In this document: piece after piece, positions 11,839 to 21,058 of the stretch
Numbering within the stretch: the stretch's first letter is position 1
How the letters are laid out: the number at the start of each line of letters is the position of its first letter
Source: Symsagittifera roscoffensis
Lineage: Eukaryota; Xenacoelomorpha; Acoela; Convolutidae
Assembly: GCF_963678635.1 (NCBI RefSeq)
Contig: NC_087071.1
Location: forward strand, 1,850,537-1,914,536
Direction: 5' to 3'
DNA length: 64,000 nucleotides
The notes under the pieces: model-generated
What the model was told of the DNA's origin: nothing
The model's database searches: none
Seen by the model: the letters and a program-made list of their open reading frames with translations, nothing else
Program-made: the position numbers and the translations under genes

Positions 11839-13641
11839 GTGCAGCAGGAATTGGTGACGAAAGAGATCGAACAAAAACTGAAACTTGAACTGGAAAATGA
11901 GAAGCTTCAGGAGCAATTGAATACCTTCGAAGCAACGGAGCTCGAAGAAACGAAAGTACCAAGCAGTCTAAACATGAAACTTAAAGTGATCTCCGGTAAG
12001 AGGTTCGGCATGGTGCCGCAAGTAAATAAGATACAGTCGATAATCTCAGTGGCTGGACACCAGGTATTAAGAAATCTGAGTTAACCATCCGAGTTCACTT
12101 TGATGCATTTGGACACATATGCAGATTATCTGAGGCAGGTGGAGCCACGCACCGAGTCGAGAGCTGTGCGAGCACTACTAACGACGGGTGGCCCTCGCAT
12201 GAAGAAACTTCATGGACGGTACCTGGAGGTCTATGGGCCGTATCAAATAATGCTTAACGTGGTTGGAATCAGTATCTACACCAGGACTTATATAACAATA
12301 GATGATGACCAAATGGGGCAGATCTATTTGGGTGAAGAGGAACTCAAAGTCCGCAGGATAGGCCATGACGCCATGATGGAACAAGACGCGGTACACATTG
12401 GATATGAAGCAGATGTGACAGCACATCTGCTCGATACCAACGGAACAAAAATTGGAGTCACAGGGCTTCTGGACACAGGAGCGGTAGTGAGTGTGATGCC
12501 GATAAAAACTTGGGAAAGAATGGGCTTCACGCGAGAAGATCTGATTCCTACGAATCTCCGACTGGCCGCCGCAAATCGAGGAGCTATCTAAGTAGCCGGA
12601 AGAACACCAATAACGGTCCTTCACATGGGAGGACGAGATCTTTGGATGAGCTTCCTGGTGGTAGAGAATCTGGACGACGCGGACCAATTCATCTTGGGCA
12701 GAGATTTTGTCAGGAATTTTGACGTGATGATTGACTTGAACAACGGTCTAATACGGATTAGAAACCCGGACCGGAAGTATGTTAAGAGACCAATTGATAG
12801 GATGATAACAGACGAAAATAATGTACCAGTTATTTTGGATAGAAAAGTAAAATTACAACCAGGACAAGCTGTAGTAGCAATTTTTAGAATGAGAAATTTA
12901 AATTCGTTAAGTGGTAGTAAACAGGTTTGCTTAGTACCGAATCCAAATAGTCAGAGTTCGGTGATTTTAGGCCGGAGCTTCTCGGTAACGCGAAACGGAC
13001 TGTGTGTCAGTGTGTTGTTGAACACACTGGACACCACGGTTTCAATCCAGCGTGGAAAGAAGCTTGGCTACGCTTTGCCGATGAGGACCGACTATGAGGA
13101 GACACAAAACTTGAAGAAATATAGTGTGAAAGACTGTCCTTATCATGCCAATAAAGATAAAATTTTAAAGAGGATTAATGAATTAAAATCTATTCATAAA
13201 TTGTTTTCAATGAAATCCGAAACGGACGACGGCCTATCAAGCTGCTCGAATTTTCCGGAACGCCCCTCGTCATATGAGCAAGAATCTGACAAACCGGTTT
13301 TGCCAGAGATAGAACATTTAAAAGGGAAAATAGGTGAGGGAGATTTCGAAAAATTGCGGGACCTCCTAAATCGGAACGCAGATGTATTTTCAAAACATAA
13401 GGCGGATATCGGTTGCTGTAATTTCGTCGAACACGAAATCGAACTAGAAGAGGGCGCCGTTCCCCATAGGGAAGGCGCAAGGCGAATGACGCCACACAAA
13501 TTGGAAGCGTGCCGAGCGGAAATAGAAATGTTGCTTGAATACGAAATGATAGAACCCTTGAAATCGCCATGGGCTTGCGGGGTAGTAATGTCGAAAAAGA
13601 AAGGGGGCAGCTTAGATTTTGTTGCGACTTTCGTTACTTGA
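11839..13641 (+). pseudogene. pol: Element A Pol: retropepsin and entry into RT, broken
   Basis: Frame 1 with nonsense codons at 12082-12084 and 12589-12591; B has Glu and Tyr codons there, so these are point mutations. The aspartic protease is marked by GLLDTGAVVSVMP with the catalytic DTG at 12472-12480, and downstream by QFILGRDF (about 12690), the family's hydrophobic-hydrophobic-Gly motif. It would cleave the polyprotein. The N-terminal part is a coiled-coil linker after Gag. The C-terminal part has the usual pre-RT text: DVFSKHKADIGCC, EHEIELEEGA, then PHREGARR. A frameshift near 13600 passes the reading to frame 3, inside the first RT motif. Confidence 0.85.
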
Positions 13642-15065
13642 ACGCGGTAACGATAAAAGATGCGTACCCGATACCGCGATTAGACGAGAGCCTATCTAAA
13701 CTTGGTGATGCCAAGTTCTTCACCAAATTGGACTTAGGTTCTGCCTTCTGGCAGGTCCCTCTGCGAAAGAAGGACGGAGAGAAAACCGGATTCGCGTGCG
13801 AATTGGGATTGTACCAGTGGAAGAGGATGCCCTTCGGCTTGTGCAATGCAACGGCCACTTTTCAAAGACTGATGGCTCAGGCTTTGACGAAAGTGACTAA
13901 GAAGTACGGGAATCTCGTGATGTGTTACGTGGATGACGTAGTCATAGCGACACCGACCCTGGAAGACCACATTGATAGGCTCGATGAGGTCTTTGCATGC
14001 ATGAAAAGGGCAGGATTAATGTGCAAACCATCGAAATGTGAAATCCTTAAGGATTCGATTAAGTACCTAGGAAGAATGGTGGATAGGCATGGTGTGAGGC
14101 CGGACCCAGAAGCGGTGGAAGCAGTATTGACATGGAAGGCCCCCAGAACGGACACACAGCTCCTGAGCTTCCTAGGGTTTGCCAATTACTACCGAGAATT
14201 CATAAAAGGATATGCGGACAAGGTGTATCCGATGCAGAAGCTGATGCGCAACAAAGGGAAAAAGTTCGAATGGAACGATGAGGCACAGGTTGCTTTCGAG
14301 AACATAAAGCGGGAACTGTGCGAAGCGCCAGTGCTGGGCATGCCTACAGAAAAGGGCATGTATGTTCTCGACACAGACGCATCGGTGGTGGCCATCTCAG
14401 GAATCTTACATCAAGAGCAAGAATGGAACGGAAGAACAGTTCTCCGTCCCATTGCATACGGCAGCAAGATCTTGAGTGACACAGAGATGAAATATGGCGC
14501 ACCAAAAGCAGAAATGTTTGCAGTAGTCACCTTCTTGGAAAAGTACCGTGCATACTTGGGGAGCGCTCCCTTCAAGTTACGCGTGGACAACAGAGCGTTA
14601 TCCTGGTTGAAAACCTACTCGATGGATCAGAGTTATATTGGTAGATGGATAGTAAGATTGGATGGCTACCATATGATAATCGAACATAGGATGCGTGATA
14701 AACACCAGAATGCTGACAGCCTTAGCAAGAAAACTGAGTTCTATGAAAGATTGGAGCAGAAGCAGGCCAATCAGGCGGAAATAAAGGAGGGATTCTCGTT
14801 TCTGGACAAAGAAACTTATGAAGCCCTTCCCTTAACGAGATGGTTGGATAAGTCTGGACATCCAATTCCAGGGCACCCTGAGTTACCTGTAGAGAAAGCA
14901 GCCGAGATAAAGATCCTGTCCAAGGAGGACCCGGTCCCCTTGGATTTCTTGCTGCGCTCGAACCTGGTCCAGCAAGAACTCTCTCGCATGAACATAAACA
15001 GCCTCTCATTATTGGATAAAACGGTGCAGGTCACACCGCAAGTGATGCGGATGCTGGGTGGATAG
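13569..15065 (+). pseudogene. pol: Element A Pol: reverse transcriptase and RNase H
   Basis: RT motifs in order: LRFCCDFRYLN, the metal-binding Asp in FTKLDLGSAFWQVPL, MPFGLCNATATFQRLM, the catalytic YVDD at 13926-13937, then LGFANYYREFIKGYA in the thumb/connection. RNase H follows, with DTDAS (Asp at about residue 270), KAEMFAVV (Glu 315), RVDNRALSWL (Asp 340) and the HQNADSLSK block. Order and motif text are those of Ty3/gypsy elements. The domains look complete except for the frameshift at their start and the TAG at 15063-15065, where B has a Leu codon. They would copy genomic RNA to cDNA and remove the RNA strand. In B the corresponding RT core is deleted. Confidence 0.92.
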
Positions 15066-15077
15066 TTAGAAAGAGAA

Positions 15078-16100
15078 GTGACCAGAGATGACCCCGAGTG
15101 GACAGCAGCAGTGGCATCGCTAACAGTCAGTGAGAAGGTGAAGATCAGGCCGTCCAGACGACAGCACGAAGAGAACGAGAGGGATTGTAGGACAATAGTT
15201 CAGCAACTAGTATCCTCAGTACCCCAAGAGATTTTAACCAGTACTTCTTACGGACAGAAAGAACAGGAGAGCAGCAAGCGAAAGAAAACCGTCACCTTTG
15301 TGGACCGGGATAAAGAGGGTGAAGTGGTAGAACAAAATCTGCTGCAAGACTATTTGTCCGGGGAGAAGGATGAGGAGAAGAACCAGCGATTACAAGATCA
15401 ACACCCGGTACCAGAACATTTGTCCGGGGAGTCTGAGATAGACGAGAAAATTGCTGATGAGAAACAGGACCTAGAGAACAAGGTTTTGTCCGGGGAGTTC
15501 AGATGGATGCGAAGAAAGCACAGACATGATCTGGAGGAGCGTGCAGTCTCCAGCACAACCTCTTCGACGGATGATAATTCAGGAAGCTCAAGAATGGACA
15601 CCTACTCAGACAGGAATTCGAACTCGGGATCAGAACTGTCAGATCTGGCGATACACACGCTACTAGTGGAAACTCGGGCGAGGGATCTGGACAGAGAGGT
15701 GTACCAGGATCCTGACAGTGATCGCTACCTTATACCGAGCGAAAGAGTCTTTGACAACGCAGCGGACGACTTGGAGACAATAGCGGTATCGACACGATCG
15801 ATAAGCCTGTTGCCGCAGAAAGCGGTAGTCAGGACTGATCTTATGCCGTTTGAACAAGAAACACAACCGGTGGCGAAGATTTGGTGCGTTAAGATGGAAG
15901 AAGACACACATCAGCCCAACGAGCTGAATAGTCAGATGAGGGTCATGAAGACGTACTTGAAGGCGAGATACAGACTCTCGGACCTTCTAAGGGCGCAGAG
16001 AAATGATCGCATGACAAGCAACCTGAAAAGGTGGATCGAGAATGGTTCTCCGGATAAAGGGGACCTTGAGGAAGATAGTTATCGCATCCTGAGACAATAA
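15078..16100 (+). pseudogene. pol: Element A Pol: RNase H to integrase linker with LSGE repeats
   Basis: Same frame as the RT segment, bounded by TAG (15065) and TAA (16100); B has Leu and Tyr codons at those places, so the ancestral frame ran through. This 340-residue linker is acidic and probably disordered. It contains three LSGE peptides spaced about 22 residues apart, each encoded by the same DNA string TTTGTCCGGGGAG, which is the core of the 3' PPT. The second half (RYLIPSERVFDNAADDLE, MRVMKTYLKARYRLSDLL) is well conserved with B. Its function is unknown; linkers of this length are unusual between RNase H and integrase. Confidence 0.7.
15353..15497 (+). repeat. Three internal copies of the PPT core TTTGTCCGGGGAG
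   Basis: Exact 13-mers at 15353-15365, 15419-15431 and 15485-15497, regularly spaced by 66 bp. The 3' PPT at 28621-28632 shares GTCCGGGGAG. B keeps three copies on the minus strand at about 48745, 48811 and 48877. They may act as central polypurine tracts or may simply encode a repeated LSGE peptide. Confidence 0.7.
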
Positions 16101-16103
16101 TTC

Positions 16104-17189
16104 ATGCAGAAGGAAGGGAGGTTATATTTGAACAAGGACGGGATTGTGGCTTGCAAAAGAAGGGAGGAAGACAGAGTCCTATACAAGTATAACGCGATAG
16201 TGTTACCGCAACTCTATCAGACAGAACTATTTTTCAGGTCACATGATCAAATGGGCCATCAGGGGATCGACAAAGTATATCAGAGGATCCGGAAGCGCTT
16301 TGAGTGGCCTGGGATGAAAAAGGCATGCGAGAAATGGGTAACAGCATGTCTGTCATGCCAACAGGTCAAGGATCCTAGGAAGTTGCGATTTCCTTTACAA
16401 TCGATCGAGTCGTCTGAATTCAACGAGGTGGTGCAAATAGATCACCAAAAGATATGCATGACAGGCAATGGTTACAATCAGGTGCTGGTCATGATAGATC
16501 ATTTTACGAAGTATGCAGAGGCCGTGCCCTGCATAACTGCCTCGGCGGAAGAGACATGCGACCACCTGATCAATACGTGGATAGCAAGACATGGTTGTCC
16601 GATGACGTTTCAATCGGATAATGGAACAGCTTTCGTAGGAGACCCTACGAAAGAGCTTATGAGACGCTCACAGGTCGCTCAAGCTCACTCCACGACATAC
16701 CACCCTCAAACGAATGGCTTAGTGGAAAGACAGAATAGGACGTTAGTGTCGATGCTGAGAGTATATTGTTCCAGGTACATGACCGATTGGGACAGATACC
16801 TTCCACAGGTGATGGGAGCATATAACAGCACGCAACACTCCACCACTGGAGTCAGTCCACACATGATGCTAACTGGACACGAAAAGTCTTTACCCTTAAC
16901 CTTCTTCTACCCAGAATATGAGGGAAAGAAAACGTCCCCACAGGTCTACGTGAGGGATGTGATCAGACGCCAACAGGAGTTGAACGATTTGTGTAGACGA
17001 AACACTCAGCAGGCACAGGCAAGGCAGAGGAAAAAATTCGAAAGCAGCTGGTGCAAAGGCTTACTCGGTGGGAGACTACGTATGGGTATTTCAGAACGTT
17101 ATACCACCGAAAGGGACAAAGAAGCTTCTAAAAAAGTGGAGGGGACCCTTCATGATTACAGAGGTGCACCAGGAGGGACGCTTTTATAG
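16104..17189 (+). pseudogene. pol: Element A Pol: integrase (HHCC zinc domain and DD35E core)
   Basis: In this segment the zinc-binding HHCC domain has His 47 and His 52 (SHDQMGHQG) and Cys 82 and Cys 85 (CLSC). The catalytic core has Asp 113 (VVQIDHQK), Asp 172 (FQSDNGTAF) and Glu 208 (NGLVERQN); exactly 35 residues separate the last two, the DD35E signature of retroelement integrases. HSTTYHPQTNG is the usual family text before the Glu. It would join cDNA ends to host DNA. A frameshift near 17045 (KKFESSWCK, against KKFDKKAAGAK in B) ends the frame, and the reading resumes in the overlapping segment from 17068. Confidence 0.92.
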
Positions 17190-17865
17190 ACTGAGTACTG
17201 GCCGAGCCGCCCACTACGAGAACATCAAGCCACACAATCCATCGACAGAAGACTGGTGTATACCTGCAGACATGGAAGAAGGGGATTATCTAATGATGAA
17301 TCCTGCTTGTGAGGTCAATGAAAAAGGCACCAGGGAGAAGAACGATGGAAACGAAGTCGTAGAGGAAGGTACGGATACACCGCTGGACCTGGATCCAAAC
17401 GAACAGATCGAAGCGGACGATGAAACCTTACCCTACGCAGAGGAAGATTGGCAGGATCCCGAACAGATAGAGGTTCCCAAGAACTAGGAACCCGATCTTC
17501 CGTTCACCATACAGACTCGTCAGAAGGATGGGATGAGATCAAGAAAGAAATACAATCCTTACGGTGACGACTTTGTAGTGGATAGGATAGATCTAAAGAA
17601 GATAGTGGAGGAAGTAGTGGGTCTAGAGGAAATAACTGTGTCACAAGACATTGACATAGTCGATGATCACAACGATGAGTGGGTTGACGACTGGTCGAAA
17701 CCCGAGGTAGAATTCGACGACGAGCAACAGCAGTCATATGAACAAGACTTGACGAACCTGCGTGTCTTAGAGTGGCTGAATGAAACGACCTCGGATCTAG
17801 AGGAGACCAGCGTCACGATTCAAGACGTAGATCGTGAAAGCATGAAATACATCAAGACCGAATGA
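17068..17865 (+). pseudogene. pol: Element A Pol: integrase C-terminal GPF module and acidic tail
   Basis: Begins within VGDYVWVFQNVIPP and WRGPFMITEVH, the GPY/F module that ends many Ty3/gypsy integrases; here it is GPF. There is no clear chromodomain after it. An acidic tail follows (LPYAEEDWQDPEQIEV), interrupted by TAG at 17485-17487, then more acidic text (WVDDWSKPEVEFDDEQ) to TGA at 17863-17865. B carries the acidic second half (46297-46707) with no stop in the matching positions, so the tail was translated and continued into the macro-like region. Confidence 0.8.
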
Positions 17866-17925
17866 GATGATCCTTTCTGGGCTGCCCAGGAAGGATGACT
17901 ACTAATTCCAGCTTCTAACCTTGAC

Positions 17926-18590
17926 TTGATACCCGGTATGCGATCGACGAGGACGTCGATGGATACTTTTGTCCGGGGAGTGGGGGTAGGACTTACCCAC
18001 ACTGAAAACTTGATAATAAAAAAATTAAGAATAGCAAGAGAAACAGGAGACTTAGAAGCAGAAACAGGCGAAGAACCTAAGAAACCTGACATAGGCAGGG
18101 TAGTTGAGAAATATTTTAATTTACCAAATGAATATTCTAGTAACATAATACTAAGAGACAGTGATTTCATACTCACAAACAGAACATGTGCGATAGCAAT
18201 CACCGCAGACATGAGTTTTAGGACAGCGCTAGCGGCAGATTTTAAGAGGGAATACAAAAACGTGGAATTCCTTCGGAAGCAAAGACCAGGGATAGGGGGC
18301 GTAGCAGCCTTAACTCCGGCGGTGTCGCAGATACCGGGAAAGTACTAATGCTTCTTGGTAACGAGGGCGATAGAGAAGCAGCACGTGGACCCAGAAAATC
18401 TAGTCTTGTTTTGACGAGGCTGAGGGACATCCTTGTGGAAATGGACGTGAAGGAGCTCTCGCTTCCAGTGTACGATCCAAACAGAGGAAGACTGCATCCT
18501 CGGGAATTGTACGCGCTTGTACACGTGATATTCTCTGATACGAATATACAAGTATACCTACATAAGAAATATTACTTAGGTATAGGCTGA
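17926..18590 (+). pseudogene. Element A Pol C-terminal macro-domain-like (ADP-ribose-binding) region, broken
   Basis: Same frame as the integrase tail as far as a TAA at 18346-18348; the frame then shifts near 18412. In order I see: a strand and acidic residue CAIAITADMSF, helix TALAADFKREYKN, a glycine-rich loop PGIGGVAAL, strand YxCFLVTRA, a helix with LTRLRDILVEMDVKELSLPVYDP, then LHPRELYALVHVIFSDTNIQVYL. This order resembles the macro-domain fold (Appr-1''-p phosphatase/O-acetyl-ADP-ribose deacetylase class), known to bind or remove ADP-ribose. B has the same text without the 18348 stop but is disrupted after YDPNRG. No structure prediction was possible here; another alpha/beta fold cannot be excluded. 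Either way this is an unusual Pol C terminus. Confidence 0.6.
17968..17980 (+). repeat. Fourth internal PPT-core copy, in a different reading frame
   Basis: TTTGTCCGGGGAG again, here read as FVRGV rather than LSGE, so the DNA string and not the peptide is what is shared. The minus-strand copy in B is at 46260-46272. Confidence 0.7.
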
Positions 18591-18974
18591 GTGATGGGCG
18601 AGAGGGAGTTAGGCCAAAGACTAAGTTGTATGTAATATGTGATATGTGTGTTATGTTATGTTATGTTATGTGTTAGGTTATTAAGATCAAGGGTAAGTAG
18701 GGGTTAGTGACCATGAACAACTAATCCAATCTAAAGCTTGGACTGTCCAATCTTAGGTCGAATTCCAAAATTTTAGAAACCAATTGATTTTAATAAATTT
18801 TAGGATAAATATATTTTTATCTGAACTGTCTTTAAGCAAATTTTAACGATATATGTTAAGGTGAAACAGACAAGTGTGATATTTGTGACTTTTTTTCTAG
18901 ATCTTGATTGATCATTTAATAACTCACTTGAGTCAAGTATCGAATCGGATCAAATCAAACTTGAAAAGAATAGT
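18591..18974 (+). other. Spacer between Gag-Pol and ORF2
   Basis: There is no coding frame. It holds a TTATG-type simple repeat near 18650-18670 and an AT-rich stretch. A pyrimidine run ending in AG (TGACTTTTTTTCTAG, to 18900), 75 bp before the ORF2 ATG, could be a 3' splice site for a subgenomic ORF2/ORF3 mRNA. B has lost about 50 bp including this run. Confidence 0.55.
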
Positions 18975-21058
18975 ATGGACAATTTCAACCTGGATGAATT
19001 GATGGACATGGCAGAGGCATATGTAGGACCGATGGTAGATGCGATCTATCGTCGGCTGATCGAACGAGACTTTGCTCTGGAGGACCCAGAGTTGGTCATG
19101 TTGCTGACCGCCCTGATCAACATCTTGGGGCACGACAACCGTGGGGACCACCCCACGGAAGTCCTGTTGATGGCAGCATATGGAGAAAGAGGAGTACTAG
19201 ACCGCCCAAACATGAGAGTGTTGAGGTGGAGAAACGGGGCTCTCTCAGGGAGTGACTTGGCGAATGAGCCTGGATTGGGAAGTTCTAGGACTTACCAACC
19301 AGGTGAGATGCCAATGCCCTCTAAGCCCAAACCTGGGCTGACGAGAATGCCTCGGGAGATGAACAGCGAGGCGACCTCGTCTGGTTCACTACTGAGAGCA
19401 GCTGTGCCACCAAAGAGGGCGATAGTAGCACAGAAGGTTCAGACGAACCAAACCATGCAAGATCTGGACGAGATGAACGATGAGCTGAAAAGTACGAAGA
19501 AGGAGCTGGACGAGATGACCAGAAGCATGCTCCAGATGGAGGAAGATCGGGACATGTGGAGAAAGTTGTTTGAAGACTGCAACAAAAAGCAGGGTCAAGA
19601 GATTGAGCAGGGTCAAGTCCCCGATGGAACTATTGACGCCTCGCGAAATGAGTCAAACAACGGAGACACGGCTCCCAGCAGAGAAAAATCGAGTAACAAT
19701 CCCGGATCCTAGCGACACCTTGGGTGATCCCGTCGTAGAACAGACAGTGAGGAAGCTGATAGAGACAGCTGGACGACTGGTCGCTAACAAGAATGCGCCA
19801 GGTTCCGGGGTGACTGCACCCTATGGAACGATTGACGATACGGGAAGAGTACAACTCTCCCAGACCGTGATCAGACAAGGGATAAGTAACGTGACACCAC
19901 TCATGGGGAGCTCGAGAATCCCAGAGAGGAAAGTACGGAAGATGCCAGCGAAGAAAGTGTCTCGCATAATAGACGTGCAGAAGAATAATCAATTGAAATA
20001 TAATTTCACGGGAGTTCCCGAGACAGATCCGAGGGCCTGCTTCAATCGAGCTACCTGGAGCCCGGCTGTGAACCTGCAGCAACCACCACTCGGGAGATCT
20101 CATCTGATACTGGGAGACAGCTTGGTCAGAGTGCTGTCAAATTTAAGGACCTCGTGGGTCACCACGGTGATGGCCTTTGGAGGCGCGACGATAGCCCAAT
20201 TATATCGGATGGTGGAACTGATGAATGCAGGGAAGATTCCCAATGTGATGATCTTAGTTGGGACGAATAACATCTCCAGAGATTCAGACGAGCAGGAAGC
20301 ACTATGGGAGTCAATGATGGTGTGTTTGTTTACTACTCTCTGGCAGAAATTCAGTTGCGCGGTACTGACCGTTTGCACTGTGCCAATGAACGCGAGAAGC
20401 CTGACAGCATCAGGAAGAAGGCACAACGAGGGAGTCGTCAGATGGAACAACATCTTGAGGAACCTAGCAAGTCGAAATGCCGGACGAATGATCCTCATGG
20501 ACATCGAACATGAGTTGAGAGCCATGGATCAGGCCAGACTGACCACGGACGGCATCCACTTCGACAGTATTGAAGGACAAGCTTGGTTGAATTGAGTCTT
20601 CCAAGAGCGGTTGGACGAGCTGGAAGCAGAACTCTTTGACACAGGAGTGCTGAAGGAAGAAGGAACAGTGAGTGACGCGGTGATTACCACCTTTGTGCCT
20701 CCTAGCTTGGAAACACGCTTGGGTACGGTCCCGGCCGTCACGAACTACCGGCAACAAAGCTCCAGCGAACCAGGTCGAAGAACAGACGTACAGGATCGAT
20801 TGGGAGAAGCACCGATGAGGAGGACTATTCATCCTAGGAGAAGAATAGGACCTGTCAACCCAATCGAAGAGACAGCAGGCACATCTAGATCGGACACTAG
20901 ATCGGAGACGACGACTACCAGTCGAGAGGAGAGACCGAATAGAGGCTCATTGATGTGGTAGAGACCCATACCGTCTCCCTGGCATATATACAAAGACGAA
21001 CTAATGAAGCTGGATCTCCAGAAAGTAAGCTTCATCAAGATGCAAGGAGGATGCTGAA
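18975..21058 (+). pseudogene. Element A ORF2: coiled coil plus SGNH/GDSL-type hydrolase, broken
   Basis: Start ATG 18975 (MDNFNLDELMD), matched by B at 45299. N-terminal helical region, then a coiled coil (about 19450-19620, LDEMNDELKSTKKELDEM). About 95 bp present in B is missing near 19610, shifting the frame. The SGNH hydrolase follows (about 20090-20590): block I LILGDSLVRVL with nucleophile Ser codon 20119-20121, MAFGGAT, block III ILVGTNNIS (GTND in B), and block V TTDGIHFD with the DxxH Asp and His (His codon 20557-20559). All catalytic positions are present in A. A TGA at 20593-20595 stands where B has CGA (Arg). The C-terminal tail is Arg/Ser/Thr-rich. Such enzymes hydrolyse esters; esterase domains are known in CR1-like LINE ORF1 proteins, but are not standard in Ty3/gypsy elements. 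Confidence 0.75.

Noticed and set aside
20990-21058. A programmed -1 frameshift site in the ORF2/ORF3 overlap
   Set aside because: No X XXY YYZ heptamer or strong downstream structure could be identified, so it is kept only as a low-interest question.
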